Below, one piece after another: positions 6,766 to 15,107 of a stretch of DNA of 61,672 bases; position 1 is the stretch's first letter; each line of letters opens with the position of its first letter. The stretch is from Caldithrix sp. (GTDB lineage: Bacteria; Zhuqueibacterota; Zhuqueibacteria; Thermofontimicrobiales; Sulfurfontimicrobiaceae): positions 1 through 61,672 of the forward strand of contig DYKB01000038.1 in NCBI GenBank assembly GCA_020722815.1. Direction: 5' to 3'. A program made the translations under genes and the position numbers. A model generated the notes under the pieces. It worked only from the letters and a program-made list of their open reading frames with translations. It was not told the DNA's origin and did not search any database.

Positions 6766-9063
6766 TTACTGCAGTAATATCATTTTTTTCATTTCAATAA
6801 TCTGAAATTTATCCATTTTGAAATTTAATTGGAGGAAATACATCCCGCTGGCAACTTTAGTCCCATCATTATCCCGACCATCCCAGATGATATCATGCAT
6901 ACCGGCAGATTCTTCCGAATTATTCAACTGCCAGATTAATTTTCCCTGACAATTGAATATATTCAGTGTTACATGACTCGTTTGGGGAAGCTGATAGCGA
7001 ATAATTGTGGTCGAATTGAACGGATTTGGATAATTTTGTGTCACGATGACATTTTTCAAATGAGCATTTTGTTCAGCATCAACTGAGACTTTCATAATAT
7101 TGGCATCAATCCAGTTAATTCGCCGGGTCAGCCAGCTTTTGAGATAATTCACTTCATCGATATAGTGTTTAAAAGTATAGAAAACATCCGGCATGGGCCA
7201 GAAACCATCACTTGGGGCTTTGGGCTGTCCCGGTGCGGTCCAGATGGTAAAATTACGGCGTTGGGCTTCGTTTAATGTATCAACCAGGGTATCGATATAT
7301 CGACTGATCGAATTTGGATCAAGAACATTCTGCCGCAATTCCAGCCACCGGGCTTTGAGGGCATTCGCAAATTTCTTTTCCTGAAAGAGTTTTACCCACC
7401 AGAAAGGAATCTGCCAGGGATCATCTTTTATCGCTTGACCAAAAGCCTGTTCTTCAAGGATCCAATCATCGGTATCTTCGCCATCATAATAATTTGCCAG
7501 CCCAAACGCAATATTGAAATCCCAGACCGGCCCGATATGTAATTGACTATCCTTGCGATCCCGATCTTTATAGATAAAGGTACTTAACCGATAGCCATCT
7601 ACATTTTTGGTTATTTCACTGATAATTAAATAGTCGATAAACGATTTTTGATCAATATATTTGGGATAACCTTGCTCAGGATCGGCAAACGCCGGACTCG
7701 CCATGACATTTTCAAAATTATGCATATATTGTTGAATATAGGCTTTTTGAATCGGTAGAATTTCATCATCTTTTGGATAATGGTATTGATAATAAATATT
7801 ATTCTTCGAACCATTTATTGGCATGTATTGAGAAGTAAAACCATCATCTCCCCATTTATCCAATTTGATAATATAACCACCCGATAAAGGTTCACCATTA
7901 ACATCGGAAGAATCAAGCTCCGCAATATCAACCCGATTTTTATCGCGTTTAATCTTTTCCATCAACACATAAATTCCTTTATAATCGCCATTCAAGAAGA
8001 GTTCGCAATATTTGGTTCGGGAAGCATAATTACCCATTTTGCGAGCGAGATAAAATGCCAGAACATTGCGCAGCAGGGAACGGTCAATATAGGGGCCATG
8101 CAGGACCCAGTCATTTTCCGCCGGCAGACCCAGCAGCGTCACATTTCGATTGTTTCCCAATGAATCACGGGTTTCGAAACCATACTGTTTTTTTTGCCAG
8201 GAATTAGAGCTTGAACCGCGCAGTTCAATCCCGATGAGCCCTTCAAAAGCGCTGGTCGTATCGGATAAATAGTTCCGTTTGCCGGGGCCATTATCGATAA
8301 TCCGCAAATGGGCGGTTATTTTATTTTCATCCGGAATTTGTTGGCTAAAAGTATCAATATAAAGCAATGGCAAATTCGAGGAATCGAAATCCTGCAAGAC
8401 ACTTTTTTCAGCGGTTAATGCAACGGTGATTAAAAAATCAGAACTGGAAGTGCCGGAATTAAGTCCCTGGATGGCCAGTAAATTTTCTCCGGCTACAATT
8501 GCATTTCGATATTCACTAATATTAATCGAATCGGGATCACCAGCTTCCGGACTGTAAGTAGGCGCCACCGAATTCCAGTAAATTCGGTCCGGTATATTCG
8601 CTGATGCCACTTTTTTTGAATTGATGTAAGCGATAAAACCATCATCATACCGCATCACCAGACGCCAGATTGGATAATTTTTTAGCATCATCTCAGATAC
8701 ATTAAATTTAAGGCGAATATAGCAACTGGAATTCGGATTTGTCCCGCTATCGTGCATATCATTTTTGACATTGAGGGTGATAAGTCCCTCATAGCCACTC
8801 TGTATCTCATAACCAATTCCACCGGGACTGCCCGAACAAATTTTCCAGGCAGAATCATTATAATTCAAACTGCGTCGCCATTCGATCCCGATATCTTCTT
8901 TGGGGACCAGCACTCGTTTTGTGACATTCTCGGAGAAGATAATAACTTTTGCGGCAGTTTGATCAATTATCGATGCCTGTATATCTAAATTTAAAAGCAA
9001 AACTGACCAGAACAGACTTAAAAATCCTATTGCTGATAAATATTTTATTCGACTTTTTATCAC
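6766..9063 (-). CDS. secreted CotH-kinase-domain protein with type IX sorting domain
   Basis: The 765-residue protein starts with a signal peptide (about residues 1-30) from a GTG codon with AAGGA upstream. After a beta-rich N-terminal part of about 200 residues, a CotH kinase domain follows: IELRGSSSNSW, NDWVLHGPYIDRSLLRN, ELFLNGDYKGIYVLMEKIKR, then GGYIIKLDKWG and IGPVWDFNIAFG. The C-terminus (QNYPNPFNSTTIIRYQLP to GTKVASGMYFLQL) is the FlgD-like/Por sorting domain used by type IX secretion. CotH proteins are atypical protein kinases known from Bacillus spore coats; the extracellular target here is unknown. MITE-like elements flank the gene on both sides. Confidence 0.9.
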   Translation of the reverse strand: MIKSRIKYLSAIGFLSLFWSVLLLNLDIQASIIDQTAAKVIIFSENVTKRVLVPKEDIGIEWRRSLNYNDSAWKICSGSPGGIGYEIQSGYEGLITLNVKNDMHDSGTNPNSSCYIRLKFNVSEMMLKNYPIWRLVMRYDDGFIAYINSKKVASANIPDRIYWNSVAPTYSPEAGDPDSINISEYRNAIVAGENLLAIQGLNSGTSSSDFLITVALTAEKSVLQDFDSSNLPLLYIDTFSQQIPDENKITAHLRIIDNGPGKRNYLSDTTSAFEGLIGIELRGSSSNSWQKKQYGFETRDSLGNNRNVTLLGLPAENDWVLHGPYIDRSLLRNVLAFYLARKMGNYASRTKYCELFLNGDYKGIYVLMEKIKRDKNRVDIAELDSSDVNGEPLSGGYIIKLDKWGDDGFTSQYMPINGSKNNIYYQYHYPKDDEILPIQKAYIQQYMHNFENVMASPAFADPEQGYPKYIDQKSFIDYLIISEITKNVDGYRLSTFIYKDRDRKDSQLHIGPVWDFNIAFGLANYYDGEDTDDWILEEQAFGQAIKDDPWQIPFWWVKLFQEKKFANALKARWLELRQNVLDPNSISRYIDTLVDTLNEAQRRNFTIWTAPGQPKAPSDGFWPMPDVFYTFKHYIDEVNYLKSWLTRRINWIDANIMKVSVDAEQNAHLKNVIVTQNYPNPFNSTTIIRYQLPQTSHVTLNIFNCQGKLIWQLNNSEESAGMHDIIWDGRDNDGTKVASGMYFLQLNFKMDKFQIIEMKKMILLQ

Positions 9064-9257
9064 CTTGATTCTATCCTTTCTCTAAAAAACAGGTTCACCG
9101 CAAAGGTGATGTTCAAATAAAATTAACATTGAATTGAACAATATAATGAAATAACGTCATCATTATCAAGTACTTTTTCAAAACTTCGCTTCAATTCATC
9201 AGAATTTTAAGGAGAAAATCAAGCTTTCTTTTGAAATAAAATCAGTACAATAAAACG

Positions 9258-9348
9258 GTATCCACTTAATAAAACATGGTCGTACACCCTTTCAAAGGTT
9301 TTAAACCTTTGAAAGGGTAGATTTCACCATCCTTTATTGAAGGGATAC
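9258..9348. mobile_element. MITE-like element, GTATCC family, copy 2
   Basis: This 91-bp element has ends GTATCCACTTAATAAA and, on the other strand, GTATCCCTTCAATAAAGG. Its core at 9286-9318 is a perfect 16-bp palindrome arm pair (ACCCTTTCAAAGGTTT and its complement around one base). Nearly the whole element can fold on itself. It lies in the divergent gap between the CotH and S9 peptidase genes. Confidence 0.7.
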
Positions 9349-9356
9349 GGAAAAAA

Positions 9357-9557
9357 CTTTACCAAACCTTGCGCCTTTTGTAGTTAAGTAAGGTTATGTT
9401 TTTAAATCACCCTCAGATATTCATCGACATTTCGGGTTGAAGGTTTGGGAAAGCCCACGCACCGCTTTGCCAAACCTCGCCGAACAATCGAATGCCAACT
9501 AACGAAAAAATTGTCCTGAAAAATCGAAATGTAATTTGTAAATCTGGTTTGGTAAAG
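9357..9557. repeat. nested GGTTTGG(T/G/C)AAAGC inverted repeats
   Basis: CTTTACCAAACC at 9357-9368 is matched by GGTTTGGTAAAG at 9546-9557. Between them, GGTTTGGGAAAGC and GCTTTGCCAAACC form a second, inner inverted pair. The four related arms are in alternating orientation. No coding potential is seen. It may be another short mobile repeat. Confidence 0.5.
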
Positions 9558-9589
9558 CTTGGGAGAACCTGAGCGCGATTGGGAAAAAG

Positions 9590-9793
9590 GTATCTCAATA
9601 TTGGTTGGTAAATGACAATGTACGACAGTTATCGTGGGATAAATCTTCAGGCGTCATGCGTAAAACGTCAATTGAAATTCCGCCATATAACCCGGATAAG
9701 AGATGACGTATCACGCATTCCGTTTTACGCTGCACTTAAAATTTTTTAAAAATAAAGGGCTTTCGTTTCCGCCCTGATTTATTGAGGGGATAC
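9590..9793. mobile_element. possible third GTATCC-family element
   Basis: The right end (ATTTATTGAGGGGATAC) fits the family well. The left end (GTATCTCAATATTGG) lacks two bases of the consensus. Inside are GCGTCATGCGTAAAACGTC and a roughly complementary ATGACGTATCACGCATT, that is, the GCGTAATGCG repeat type seen elsewhere. The right end stops 11 bp before the S9 peptidase promoter. Confidence 0.45.
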
Positions 9794-9803
9794 AATAAAA
9801 CGC

Positions 9804-9831
9804 TTGACTTTATAAAAATTCTCACTATATT
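9804..9831 (+). promoter_or_regulatory. sigma-70-like promoter of S9 peptidase gene
   Basis: TTGACT at 9804-9809 and TATATT at 9826-9831 are separated by 16 bp, about 57 bp before the ATG. The form is the general sigma-70 one, not the TTTG/TAnnTTTG type of Bacteroidota. Confidence 0.65.
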
Positions 9832-9887
9832 TTAGTCGATTCATTTTAAAAATCCCCTCCATATTCATTTTTAAAAAGGACCAAAAC

Positions 9888-12152
9888 ATGAAAAAAACAT
9901 CACACCTGAAATTTAGCTTTTTTTTCATATTTATTCTTGGTTTATTGATTTCTCCTCGCCTCACTGATGCCCAGGAGAAAGTTATTCCAGCATTGACGCT
10001 GGAAAATATTTTCAGCGGCGGCTTATTAAGAACGAAAGGCTATCGTTCCGTTCATTTTTTAAAAGGCATCGATGCTTACATCACGTTAGAACGTGCTGGG
10101 GATGGTTCAGGTTCTGAACTGATTCAAACGGATTGCCGAACCGGTGAACAAAAACCTTATATAACCGCCGCCGAACTCACACCTGATGGGAACAAAGAAC
10201 CACTGATACTCAATGAATATTCATGGTCAGCCGATGAACAAAAATTATTGATTTTCACCAATACCAAACGGGTATGGCGCTATAATACGCGTGGCGATTA
10301 TTGGATTTTTGATCTAAAAACGCGCCAATTAAATCAAATTGGGAGAACACTGGTACCTGGTTCCTTGATGTTTGCCAAAATCGCACCTGATGGAAAAAAA
10401 GTGAGCTATGTATATCAACAAAATCTTTATGTTGAATCATTGAAATCCGGTGCAATCAAACAATTGACCTTTGATGGCGGTGGAAATCTGATTAATGGCA
10501 CTTTCGATTGGGCGTATGAAGAGGAATTTGACTGCCGGGATGGTTTCCGCTGGAGTCCCGATTCGAAATATCTGGCCTACTGGCAAGTCAATAGCGAAGG
10601 AATTGGTACCTTTTACATGATTAATAATCTGGATTCTATTTATTCCAAACTCATCCCGGTTCCCTACCCCAAAGTCGGGACGACCATTGCTTCTGCCAAA
10701 ATTGGCGTTATCAGCATTTCAGGTGGAGATACCCGCTGGTTCAATATTCCGGGTGATCCGCGTACACATTATCTGCCCCGCATGGATTTTATCCCTCAAA
10801 GTGATGAAATTATCATTCAACAGTTGAACCGTTTACAGAATACGGACATTGTTTTCCGCACCAATATTCATACTGGCGTGATTCAGACCGTCCTGACAGA
10901 AAAAGATAACGCCTGGGTAGACGTCGTCAATGATATCTCCTGGATTCAAAACAATAAATATTTCACCTGGCTTAGCGAACGGGATGGCTGGCGGCACATT
11001 TATCTCGTTTCACGGGATGGTCGCGAGATTAAAAAAATTACAAACGGGAATTATGATGTTATTCAGATAGAATCCATCGATGAAAAATCGGGTTATATCT
11101 ATTTCATTGCTTCACCGGAAAGCCCGATTCAGCGTTATTTATATCGTTCTCGATTAAATGGCAAAGGAAAAGCTGAACGGGTGAGTCCGAAGGAGTTGTC
11201 AGGGCACCATTCCTACTCAATTTCGCCCACTAATAAATGGGCACTGCATCGCTTTGGAAATTCAGCGACACCAACTCTCATTAATTTCATCAGCCTGCCC
11301 ACTCACAAAATTCAACGGGTATTGGAAGAGAATAAAGAAACCAGTCAAAAAATAAATGAATTGGGTTTATCGCCAAAAGAGTTTTTCCGGGTTAACATCA
11401 ATGATTCCACCGCACTTGACGCCTATATGATAAAACCCCGGGAATTTGATCCATCGAAAAAATATCCGGTAATATTTAATATTTATGGTGAACCCGCCGG
11501 CACCACAGTTCAGGACAGTTGGAGCAGTAATTTGTACAGCCACTTTTTAACACAAAAGGGTTATATTATCATGAGTGTCGATAATCGCGGTACCAATGTC
11601 CCGCGTGGTCGTGCCTGGCGAAAATGCATCTATCGACAGGTGGGCATCCTGGCAACTCATGATCAGGCGGCTGCTGTCAAAAAAATCGTGGAAAAGTATA
11701 ATTTTATTGATCCGGAACGAATTGGTGTCTGGGGTTGGAGTGGCGGTGGTTCCATGACCTTGAATTGCCTGTTTCGCTATCCTGAAATTTATAAAACCGG
11801 CATCGCCGTGGCATTTGTCGCGGATCAACGGCTATACGATGCCATTTACCAGGAGCGATATATGGGCTTGCCGGATGATAATGCAGCGGGCTATAAAGAT
11901 GGCTCACCCATCTCCCATGTGCAAAATCTCAAAGGAAATTTATTGCTCATTCATGGTTCGGCGGATGATAATGTTCATTACCAGAATTGCGAACTATTGG
12001 TAAATGAGTTGATTAAACATAAAAAGCAATTCACCATGATGCAATATCCCATGCGGTCACACAGCATCTATGAACGCGAAAACACCACCATGCATCTTTA
12101 TGAATTGATGACCAATTTCTGGGAAAAAAATTTGCCGGGTGGGGGAAAATAA
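9888..12152 (+). CDS. dipeptidyl peptidase IV-like S9 family peptidase
   Basis: The 754-residue exported protein has a signal peptide ending near ISPRLTDAQ. An N-terminal beta-propeller contains the DPP-IV double-Glu motif in FDWAYEEEFDCRDGF (Glu211-213), which in this family binds the free amino group of the substrate. The C-terminal alpha/beta hydrolase has GWSGGGS (nucleophile Ser618), GSADDNVH (Asp693) and MRSHSIYE (His725). All elements for removing N-terminal dipeptides are present. It is likely periplasmic or outer-surface and serves peptide scavenging. It is monocistronic, with its own promoter and a long hairpin after the stop. Confidence 0.93.
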   Translation: MKKTSHLKFSFFFIFILGLLISPRLTDAQEKVIPALTLENIFSGGLLRTKGYRSVHFLKGIDAYITLERAGDGSGSELIQTDCRTGEQKPYITAAELTPDGNKEPLILNEYSWSADEQKLLIFTNTKRVWRYNTRGDYWIFDLKTRQLNQIGRTLVPGSLMFAKIAPDGKKVSYVYQQNLYVESLKSGAIKQLTFDGGGNLINGTFDWAYEEEFDCRDGFRWSPDSKYLAYWQVNSEGIGTFYMINNLDSIYSKLIPVPYPKVGTTIASAKIGVISISGGDTRWFNIPGDPRTHYLPRMDFIPQSDEIIIQQLNRLQNTDIVFRTNIHTGVIQTVLTEKDNAWVDVVNDISWIQNNKYFTWLSERDGWRHIYLVSRDGREIKKITNGNYDVIQIESIDEKSGYIYFIASPESPIQRYLYRSRLNGKGKAERVSPKELSGHHSYSISPTNKWALHRFGNSATPTLINFISLPTHKIQRVLEENKETSQKINELGLSPKEFFRVNINDSTALDAYMIKPREFDPSKKYPVIFNIYGEPAGTTVQDSWSSNLYSHFLTQKGYIIMSVDNRGTNVPRGRAWRKCIYRQVGILATHDQAAAVKKIVEKYNFIDPERIGVWGWSGGGSMTLNCLFRYPEIYKTGIAVAFVADQRLYDAIYQERYMGLPDDNAAGYKDGSPISHVQNLKGNLLLIHGSADDNVHYQNCELLVNELIKHKKQFTMMQYPMRSHSIYERENTTMHLYELMTNFWEKNLPGGGK

Positions 12153-12156
12153 TTCC

Positions 12157-12243
12157 GTAATGCGTGATGCGTAATTAAATTTTGATGCCAAATAAACATA
12201 CTTAATCATCTATCACCCTTAAACCTCACGCATCACGCATTAC
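12157..12243. terminator. bidirectional hairpin made of GCGTAATGCGTGATGCG repeat
   Basis: GTAATGCGTGATGCGT at 12157-12172 pairs perfectly with 12228-12243. The hairpin fills the gap between the convergent peptidase and TauE genes, so it may end transcription from both sides, although neither side has a proper T-run. The sequence belongs to a repeat type found in at least five other gaps. Confidence 0.55.
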
Positions 12244-12253
12244 GCGTCACACC

Positions 12254-13012
12254 TCAAAACAAAACCACTGCCGACACAATCACCGTTACGACAACTAACA
12301 CCCGAAAAGCCTTTTCCGGAATTATTTTAATAATCGCAATTCCCAGGAAAACACCCAGAATAATTGTGGGTGAAAGCAGTAAATTAAGCGAAAGCGTCTT
12401 CAATGTGACGGTCTTCCAGACAAAAATATGCAGCGGAAATTTTATTAAATTTACGATAAAAAAGAACCAGGCGGCGGTGCCAATAAAATCATATTTGGGT
12501 AATCGCATAGCCAGCAGATAGATGGACATAATGGGACCGGCTGCATTTCCAATCATCGTCGCAAATCCACCCACAACGCCGAGCAAACCAGAAAACCACC
12601 ATTGATTAAAAATTGGCAAATTTTCTTTTTGGGAATCGTGCCAGAGCATCATGGCAATACCGATGAATAGACAAATTGCCATAATTTTTTTGAAGTTGAT
12701 ATCCGAGACAAATTGTCCGACAACAAGTGCCATCAGAATTCCCAAAATCGCCCAGGGCATGACCCGGCAGATATGGGACCAGTTCGCATGGCGATGATAA
12801 TACTTAACAGCGAAAATATCGGCAATAATCAGCATGGGCAAAACGATTCCCGTTGATACCTTTCCGCCGAAAACATACGCCATTGCCGGCACCATCAACA
12901 GCGAGGCACCGCTAATGCCAGCTTTTGAAATTCCAATGAGTAATCCACTGATAATCAAAATTATCCAGTTGCCAATTCCAAAATCCGGCCAGTAAAAAAA
13001 ATCAAATATCAA
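12254..13012 (-). CDS. TauE/SafE family permease (sulfite/organosulfur exporter-like)
   Basis: This 252-residue membrane protein has about seven to eight spans. It has the family's repeated glycine-rich motifs, GLLIGISKAGISGASLLMVPAM near the N-terminus and GLLGVVGGFATMIGNAAGPIMSIYL in the middle. The start is a TTG with AAGGA about ten bases upstream; no better ATG exists. TauE/SafE proteins export sulfite, sulfoacetate or related anions, but the substrate here is not determined. It stands alone between repeat-rich gaps. Confidence 0.88.
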   Translation of the reverse strand: MIFDFFYWPDFGIGNWIILIISGLLIGISKAGISGASLLMVPAMAYVFGGKVSTGIVLPMLIIADIFAVKYYHRHANWSHICRVMPWAILGILMALVVGQFVSDINFKKIMAICLFIGIAMMLWHDSQKENLPIFNQWWFSGLLGVVGGFATMIGNAAGPIMSIYLLAMRLPKYDFIGTAAWFFFIVNLIKFPLHIFVWKTVTLKTLSLNLLLSPTIILGVFLGIAIIKIIPEKAFRVLVVVTVIVSAVVLF

Positions 13013-13071
13013 TTTAAATATTCCTTATGATAATACCTGAAGTTAAACAATGGAAATTTATGAGTTTATGA

Positions 13072-13212
13072 ATCAATGAAAGACCTCCTCCTGCCTCCCC
13101 AAAATTCCAAAAAACGGAATTTGGGGGAATGGATGCCGGGTTCTCGCCCCCATTTTCGCTTTTTGAAAATGGGAAAGATACAGAGAGGGTCAATTTCCCA
13201 CTGAAAACGATT
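13072..13212. repeat. CCTCCTGCCTCCCC palindromic repeat, intact copy
   Basis: It runs from AATCAATGAAAGACCTCCTCC through two small palindromes (ATTCC...GGAAT and CCCCATTTTC n7 GAAAATGGG) to CTGAAAACGATTTC. The same flanks and second palindrome occur at about 53142-53470, where a 222-bp element has been inserted. It is non-coding. Confidence 0.7.
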
Positions 13213-13275
13213 TCTCTGGAGAAAAATGTTTCATTTTAAAATTTCAGTTAATCATCTAAAATACAGCCTGATACC

Positions 13276-14223
13276 TTATTTTCGCATCAAATTCTGTTTG
13301 AGATACCGTTCCATCATTCTTTTAATAAATTCATCTTTATTGATTGACAAACCGATTTCACAATTTGGTGCTTTTGATTCATCAATAATGGTGTAACCAC
13401 CGTCAATGACCTGAACATGTGCCTGGCGCGTGGTAAAAAGCTCCGGCCATAACACCATCCCAACGGCCACGGCATCAAACAGCGTGGGATCCGGTTTGGC
13501 GTAGGACTCATAACGCCAGAGGGTATACAGGCCATTCAAAGCATTTGTCAGGGGCGACTGGCGCATCAGCAGTTTCATGCGTTCGGTTTCAACCAGTTTG
13601 ACGAAAGTCGTGATGTCCAGGCCAGCGTAAGTGATTTTCGCGCCGCAATTTACAAACATTTTCGAAGCCGCCACGTCAGCTACGACATTCCATTCGGCAC
13701 TAGGAATTGGGCCGGTATCATAGCCCATATAAAACGAGCCAAACATGGCATAAATATGTTTGGCTAATTTCAGGACTTCCTTATCTTTCTTTAAAATATC
13801 GAGCATGTTGGGTACAGGACCAACTGTCAATAAAACGACCTGATTGGGATATTTTCGGAGCGTTTCAATCATGAAATCAACCGCATTTTCCGAACGCGGC
13901 TTGATTTTATCAAATCCTTCCCCCCAATAAAACTGATTTGAATAGTGATCACTGGTTAGCCGGCCGACATAAACCGGAATATCCTCCCGTCCCACTTCAT
14001 AGAGGAAACGACAGGCTACCTGAGCGCGTTTCGGCGTATTTCCCTGATCCAGTACAATACCGAGAATATCCAATTCCGGGCTGGTGAGTAAAAGCCCCAG
14101 GGCATAGGCATCATCCACATCCCCTGCCAGATCACAATCAAAAATCACTTTCTGTTTTTCGGCAGCGGGAAGCTGAATGAAAAAAGAACCAAGCATCAGT
14201 AAAATAATCCATATTTTTTTCAT
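13276..14223 (-). CDS. secreted or lipid-free periplasmic nucleoside hydrolase
   Basis: The 315-residue protein has a signal peptide (MKKIWIILLMLGSFFIQLPAA), then the inosine-uridine nucleoside N-ribohydrolase calcium site FDCDLAGDVDDAYAL (Asp29, Asp31, Asp35, Asp37, Asp38) and a downstream LLTVGPVPNMLDIL strand. The open frame runs upstream to 14295, but the ATG at 14223 with GGAG ten bases ahead gives a clean signal peptide. These enzymes split nucleosides into base and ribose. Export suggests use of extracellular nucleosides or a divergent substrate. It is monocistronic. Confidence 0.87.
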   Translation of the reverse strand: MKKIWIILLMLGSFFIQLPAAEKQKVIFDCDLAGDVDDAYALGLLLTSPELDILGIVLDQGNTPKRAQVACRFLYEVGREDIPVYVGRLTSDHYSNQFYWGEGFDKIKPRSENAVDFMIETLRKYPNQVVLLTVGPVPNMLDILKKDKEVLKLAKHIYAMFGSFYMGYDTGPIPSAEWNVVADVAASKMFVNCGAKITYAGLDITTFVKLVETERMKLLMRQSPLTNALNGLYTLWRYESYAKPDPTLFDAVAVGMVLWPELFTTRQAHVQVIDGGYTIIDESKAPNCEIGLSINKDEFIKRMMERYLKQNLMRK

Positions 14224-14391
14224 GTGACAGTGCTCCAGAAATTTTTTTATTATTGAGTAGTCTGATTGATTAAAAATTCTTATAAAAAATGGCAAAATGC
14301 GTCATAAATAATACTTTGCTCATTCAAATCCGAATCAAGCGTTTGGTTGTTTAAAAATGACTGCTAAATTTTGATTTTTTATAACCACTCT

Positions 14392-14469
14392 GGTTCAGGA
14401 TTCAATCGTTCCCGGTTCAGGTTTAATAAATATTAAAAACAGAGAATTTCAAACCATGAATCCTGAACC
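14392..14469. repeat. short inverted repeat GGTTCAGGATTCA
   Basis: GGTTCAGGATTCA at 14392-14404 is matched in reverse by TGAATCCTGAACC at 14457-14469, enclosing another CCCGGTTCAGG. The flanks (ACCACTCTGG and CCGGAGTAGTTAGG) are weakly complementary too. It lies within the 885-bp gap 14224-15107, which also has the AACCTTATT element and a run of AATTCGCGTAATTCGCG near 14590. Confidence 0.5.
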
Positions 14470-14661
14470 TGCCAACCGGAGTAGTTAGGTCAAAATTATT
14501 AAAACAGACATGAGTCCGCTCTAAAAAGACTTTAACCACGAATTTCACTAATTGATTTTATTGAACTTAAGCCGCCTTAACCTGGCGAAATTCGCGTAAT
14601 TCGCGTTTTTTAGACTGAACTCAGACATAATTTCAAAATATTAGAAACTGATCAAATCCGT

Positions 14662-14797
14662 AAACCTTATTGACCTTCATAACGAATCACATCCCGCCCG
14701 GGCGGTCACCTTATTCCCTTATTTCGTGAAAGTCTCCATCAGGTAATAAGGTTGATGCTGGCGGGTATATCGTGTGTTATGAAGGTGAATAAGGTTT
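14662..14797. repeat. AACCTTATT palindromic element, copy A
   Basis: The 136-bp element has near-perfect terminal inverted repeats, AAACCTTATTGACCTTCATAA and (other strand) AAACCTTATTCACCTTCATAA. An inner inverted pair (CACCTTATTCCC and GTAATAAGGTTG) lies between them. GATCAAA flanks both sides in inverted orientation. Copy B at 35256-35389 has the same length and internal order. Confidence 0.75.
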
Positions 14798-15021
14798 TTG
14801 ATCAACAAGTGAAAGAATCACACAAATTTAACTGACCATAATAATTGGTCAAATCAAATTCATCAAATTTATTTCTGTGGCCTCTTTATTCTGTGGCCAT
14901 TTTTTTTAATCGGTTAATCGAACATTTTAGCGGTGAATTCCAGAAAAATCGATCAAGAATCGCTTAATTCAGGTCAAAATTAAATACCAATAAAATTATT
15001 ACATCCTTTTAAATATTTCGC

Positions 15022-15050
15022 TTGAATTTTTCAAAATCAATGCGTATTAA
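15022..15050 (+). promoter_or_regulatory. likely promoter of M14 peptidase gene
   Basis: TTGAAT at 15022-15027 and TATTAA at 15045-15050 have a 17-bp spacer, about 57 bp before the ATG, the same distance as for the S9 peptidase gene. Confidence 0.45.
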
Positions 15051-15107
15051 ATTTAGATGTCGCTTTAAAATATACAGACTCAAAACCCTAAAAAAAAGGA
15101 AAAAATT

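Noticed and set aside
9413..9598. Minus-strand open frame between CotH and S9 genes
   Set aside because: It is made of the GGTTTGG inverted repeats; no homology or ribosome site.
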